Origin: Gymnothorax reevesii | Taxonomy: Eukaryota > Chordata > Actinopteri > Anguilliformes > Muraenidae | Reading direction: 5' to 3' | Assembly (NCBI GenBank): GCA_029721435.1 | Contig: CM056574.1 | Location: forward strand, 30,799,001 to 30,863,000 | DNA: 64,000 bases | Shown here: positions 60,440 through 64,000 of the stretch, one piece after another | Position numbering within the stretch: the stretch's first letter is position 1 | Layout of the letters: every line of letters begins with the position of its first letter | The notes under the pieces: model-generated | The model's input: only the letters and a program-made list of their open reading frames with translations | What the model was told of the DNA's origin: nothing | Database searches by the model: none | Program-made: the position numbers and the translations under genes

Positions 60440-60800
60440 GCAGAGCCGATATTATTTTCGGTTTTATTTCAGAATATCAATGTTCTTTATTTCCATTCCC
60501 CTCCCACAATTCCAGCGCTCGCAGACACCTAGCTGAAGCACGGATATCGCATTGATCGTCCCTCCCTCTTCGTTTCCTTCTCCCTGCCCCACGCCCCGCG
60601 CCGCCTGCCTCATTTATCGCTCTGCAAATCATTTCCTCTCTGCGAACGGCCTCGTGCGGCGTCCGTGCATCACAAACGCCTTGCCACGTCTCCGGAAAAG
60701 CGTTTCCCGCACCGTGATTATTTCATAATTCTCCTGTTCCTCAGAGCTACTCTCTGAGGAATTATGTTTGTGTATCTGGAAGAGAACTGCTTTGTTTCTC
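60440..60800. promoter_or_regulatory. Candidate regulatory element containing a perfect hairpin
   Basis: Repeat-free sequence with TATTATTTTCGGTTTTATTT, CCTCGTGCGGCGTCCGTGCA and CCGTGATTATTTCATAATTC. It contains a perfect 10-bp stem (TTCCTCAGAG 60737-60746, CTCTGAGGAA 60752-60761) with a 5-nt loop. Confidence 0.35.
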
Positions 60801-61640
60801 CCTCCGAACTCCAGTAAAGTAAAATAGGCCTGTTTGCCTGAGGCAAGCACTTGTGACCGGACAGGGTTTTAATACAGGCCAGATTTTTGCTTCCATTTGC
60901 TGTGGTAAAGGTTTGTATTAGAGTCCATCTTGGCCTCGCTGCAGTTAGCGTTTTACATGCCCTCCTATCTCTCGTGTGCGTTTTATGGAAACCAGGTCCT
61001 GCATTTCTCCGCAAACTCTGAAGCGTGTTGAATTCCTGCCTCTGATGATTGGCAGCCTCTTCTGAACAAAACCAAGCAGTTTTCCTTCGACAAGCAATTT
61101 TATTGGCCCAAACAAGTCAGTAATTGACTGCACGGTGGATTTTCCCTCATTTTGATCATTTTGAATGGGAGAGAATTGGTAGTGGAGCGAAAGACAGAGA
61201 AACTACTGGAAAGTTTTGCTTTGGCAGTTCCGCCCTTAAAGTGCAGAGAGCAGGAATAGATAAATTTGTTGATTTAATTGATAATATGGCCTGTTGACAC
61301 AAAAATATGCTGTTGATGATTATTAATTTTAGTAGTGGTAGTACTGTATTAGTGGTAGTATGATTTTTACCGCTACTACTAAATAATAATAATAAGGGTG
61401 CTATATGTCTATCCTTGACTGCTTTTGTTTACTAATGTTTATTCTACTTCATGCTGAAATAAAATTGCTTCACACGTGATATTCAGGAATTTTATTCAAA
61501 CACCTGTAGCTGCAAAAAACTTACTAACATTGGGGGGAGTAGGTGGGTGGGGTGAAGTGTTTTTTTGGCAAAGTCAGACTAGGTGACTGAGGTGACATTC
61601 AAATGGGCTTTTGCTGCTGCTATGCGGGGCTTCGTCTTGC
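60801..61640 (+). other. Unique intron DNA
   Basis: AT-rich, with a short (AAT)n run near 61382-61394. No exon seen. Confidence 0.65.
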
Positions 61641-61642
61641 GC

Positions 61643-61701
<59 letters not shown>

Positions 61702-61702
61702 C
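61641..61702. repeat. (GT)n followed by (GA)n
   Basis: GCGCGCGTGTGTG runs on for about 17 GT units, then switches to about ten GA units. Confidence 0.95.
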
Positions 61703-61734
61703 GTTAACAAGGGCGATGCAGCTGCAGAGCGGAC

Positions 61735-61895
61735 CTGGCCCGGTTGTTTCCGGTTCGGTCGGGTCTAGTTTGGAGCGGAGGGTCATGGCGACGGGGCGTC
61801 GTCTGGCGCGGGGCAGGGGCCTGAGAGGCCGAGCCGCAGCAAGGTCACTCCTGCAGCTCGGAGCGCACGGGCACGGCGCTGCCGTTTGGCCGGGA
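61735..61895. promoter_or_regulatory. CpG-rich patch
   Basis: GGTTCGGTCGGGTCTAG, GGCGACGGGGCGTCGTCTGG and GCACGGGCACGGCGCTGCCG. An ATG at about 61783 has a fair context, but its reading frame runs straight into a CT tract, so it is not called as coding. Confidence 0.3.
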
Positions 61896-61899
61896 TCTC

Positions 61900-62350
61900 T
61901 CTCTCTCCTCCGGGGGCTCTCTACATCCCTCTCTCCCTCTCTCTCTTCCCCTCGTCTTCATTCCCCTCCCGCCAGCTCCCCTGTCCTTCTAACCTCTCGT
62001 TTCCCTCGTCCCCCCCCCCCACTCTCTCCGACTTCTCCCCTGTACTCCCTCTCTCTCATGTCCTCTTCTCCCGCTGCCCATATCATCCATCAACTGACAT
62101 CTCTCTCTTCATCTCTCTCTCTCTCCCTTTATTTGGTGTGTCCTCTCTCTTCCCTTCCTACCTCTATATCCTTTCTTTCCTTCACCCTCTTCCATTCTCT
62201 ATCTCTCTCTATCACCCCTTCTCTCTCTTACCCTCACACACTTTCTCTCCCCTATCTCTTTCTCCTCCCTCTCTCTCCTCCCTCTCTCTCATTCCCTCTC
62301 TCTCTCTCCCTCCCCCCCCACCCCCTCCCTCCCTCCCTCTCTCTCTCAGG
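61900..62350. repeat. Long pyrimidine-rich tract
   Basis: About 450 bp of CT-rich + strand. The 270-codon frame across it encodes Ser/Leu/Pro low complexity and is not a gene. It resembles the tracts at 27.8-28.3 and 48.6-49.0 kb. Confidence 0.9.
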
Positions 62351-62559
62351 TACAGATGGACACATTTGCAGGTTAACTCGAACAGCTGGAGATGCATTAT
62401 TAGTGTCCTGCTGCTGCCTCATATTTGCTGAGGTTTTTTCTGCCTCTCCGCTGCCAGATATTTTACAGGCTGTCGACCAGAGAGGAGCGGCTGTCCTAAT
62501 AAAGCACCTTTCGCTCACCTGTATCTGAAGACGGGGAGTGTGTGTGTGTGTGTATGTGT

Positions 62560-63425
62560 ACCGCGTTTACTTACCCTTGTGGGTACCAAACGTCCCCACA
62601 AGACATGGAATTCCAGATTTCTTTATCCTCGTGGGGACATTTTCCGGTCCCCACGAAAAAATGTAGCTATTTTTACGGTTTGGGGTTAAGGTTAGGGTTG
62701 GGATAAGGTTAGGATGAGGTTAAGGGGTCTTCAGGGTAAAGTGTAAAATTATCAATAATAATGTAAAAACTAAGAAATAAACATACTCCAAATGATTTTA
62801 ACCTCATAAAATGTAGTATTTTGATAAAAATGTACATGGTTGCCTTGGAAATGGCACTTTAATGACAAAATCTGAAAATATTTTGTGGCACTGATTTTAA
62901 ATAACCCACAGTAAGATTTTACTCAAATTAGTGTCATATGAAAGGTTTAAGATAGTTCTATAAAATGACGTAGGATTTTTTTTTGTTTGGAACATTCATG
63001 AATATTTAATGAGCTCTGTTATGTAACCATAATGAAAATCGCTATCATCAACTTACTTCATTTTTAAAATTAACCCCCTGGGGCTGCACCTATGTCATTT
63101 CATAGAGCTCCAACAGATTCAACTTCAGTCCAAATTTCAAGTTAATCTGATGAATATCAATGATTTCATGAGTGCCACAAGGTTGAAAATCAGTCAAAAT
63201 TGTGATTTTCGGTAATTTGCATTTAAAGTGACGAGTAACAATTGAGGCAGAGAAAGAACATAGATTATTGGTGTTCACTGGCATCTCACTGCATTCCTTT
63301 ATTTTATTTATTTTATGTGAAAATATTAGGTATGCACTGTTGAGGGTTAAGGTCAGGGAAGGGGGTTTGGGAATCAATGGAAGTCTATGGAATGTCCCCA
63401 CAAAACATGACAATAAATGTGTGTT
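62560..63425. repeat. Interspersed repeat with 'GTCCCCAC' ends and an expanded interior
   Basis: The left part has GTCCCCACAAGACATGG, TCGTGGGGACATTTTCCGG and a degenerate TTAGGG-like run (GGTTAAGGTTAGGGTTGGG). The right part has GGGTTAAGGTCAGGG, CTATGGAATGTCCCCACAAA and ACATGACAATAAATG. Between them lies about 600 bp of AT-rich DNA (62735-63340) of different texture. In fish this repeat commonly abuts GT microsatellites, as here (62538-62560 and 63650-63712). The interior may be a separate insertion. Confidence 0.55.
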
Positions 63426-64000
63426 TGTTTGTGCGTTAGCATATGTGTGCAGTTTTAAAGATTAAAAACTGGGTTTGGACAGAGTGTTAATTTGGTGTTT
63501 GTGTCTGTGTACGTGTACGTAGTAGTGCATTGTGTTTGTGTGTCCACACTGAATGTATTTATCTCTATGTGCTAGTTTTGTGAGCATGTGCTTCACAGGG
63601 TATATGTATTTATGCTATTTATGCTTGCGTGTGTGCGCATATATAAGTGTTGGCTTGTGTGTGTGTGTGTATGTGAGTGTGTGTGTGAGTGAGAGTGAGA
63701 GTGTGTGTGTGTGGTGTCATGGGTATAGACTCTGCCTCTATTTTTGCTGTGTCTGTCACTGCTGTTGGCTCCTTGGTTATTACTCCCTCAGCTGACGAAC
63801 AGGAAGTGTGGTCCCAGGAAGCCGTTCTCCCACAGGACAGGCTGACAATAAGCTTTTGTTGTGGAATGGGTCATGGAGATTGCCTTTAGTCCAAATTTGG
63901 GAGATCTACTGTGAGAAGTCACTGATGCACCCAAGGGCCGTGGATTAGGCATGTACTGCGCACACACGCGCGCGCACACACACAAACACACACTGAGGCA
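63426..64000 (+). other. GT-rich intron end of window
   Basis: Degenerate GT repeats (pure runs near 63655-63670 and 63700-63712), then unique DNA, ending in an ACGCGCGCGCACACAC tract at about 63961-63985. The next znf423 exon is not reached. Confidence 0.8.

Noticed and set aside
61716..62528. 270-codon open frame beginning in a CpG-rich patch
   Set aside because: Most of it crosses a CT tract; no domain, no splice or family support.
62680..62730. Interstitial telomere repeat (TTAGGG)n
   Set aside because: Only degenerate GGTTAGGGTT-like words; it is part of an interspersed repeat, as is the CCCTAA-like stretch at 15225-15340.

Overview
The window is vertebrate genomic DNA, almost certainly from a ray-finned (teleost) fish. 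Two spliced coding exons on the + strand belong to a ZNF423-type multi-zinc-finger gene. The surrounding DNA has the dinucleotide-repeat density and the short interspersed elements typical of fish: tRNA-derived SINEs with a 'CTTGAGCAAGG' core, and several short inverted-repeat elements. There is no operon structure, no bacterial signal, no CRISPR array, no intact transposase or reverse transcriptase, and no second protein-coding gene that I can support.

Layout. 1-3860 is intron with one SINE, two CA repeats and a G-rich tract near its 3' end. 3861-7351 is the very large znf423 exon, carrying 25 C2H2 fingers plus one atypical CxxC...CxxC finger. 7352-8518 is a short intron. 8519-8603 is an 85-nt exon carrying one further finger. 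From 8604 to the end (over 55 kb) I see only intron. The exon for the N-terminal finger should lie upstream of the window, and the exons for the last three fingers downstream of it.

The long intron alternates between three kinds of DNA. (a) Moderately CpG-rich or homeobox-motif-rich unique stretches look like candidate enhancers (about 9.9-10.25, 17.1-17.35, 25.4-25.6, 26.5-26.7, 28.3-28.6, 32.1-32.4, 38.8-39.4, 41.4-42.2, 43.9-44.1, 58.9-59.3 and 60.4-60.8 kb). (b) Simple repeats and long pyrimidine tracts are frequent. (c) Interspersed and tandem repeats occur throughout. The most distinctive region is 47.6-53.1 kb, where three unrelated minisatellites with units of about 38-42 bp lie almost end to end. 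One of them keeps an exact 42-bp register over 28 consecutive units and leaves one frame open for 402 codons without an ATG. A separate 17/34-bp degenerate minisatellite lies at 13.0-13.7 kb.

Functionally the window is one gene. ZNF423 (OAZ/Ebfaz) is a nuclear scaffold factor of the BMP-SMAD and EBF pathways in neural, cerebellar and adipocyte development. The intron would be expected to carry some of its regulatory elements, but none is proven here. I did not find a convincing new biological system. The minisatellite cluster and several inverted-repeat elements are the observations most worth checking.
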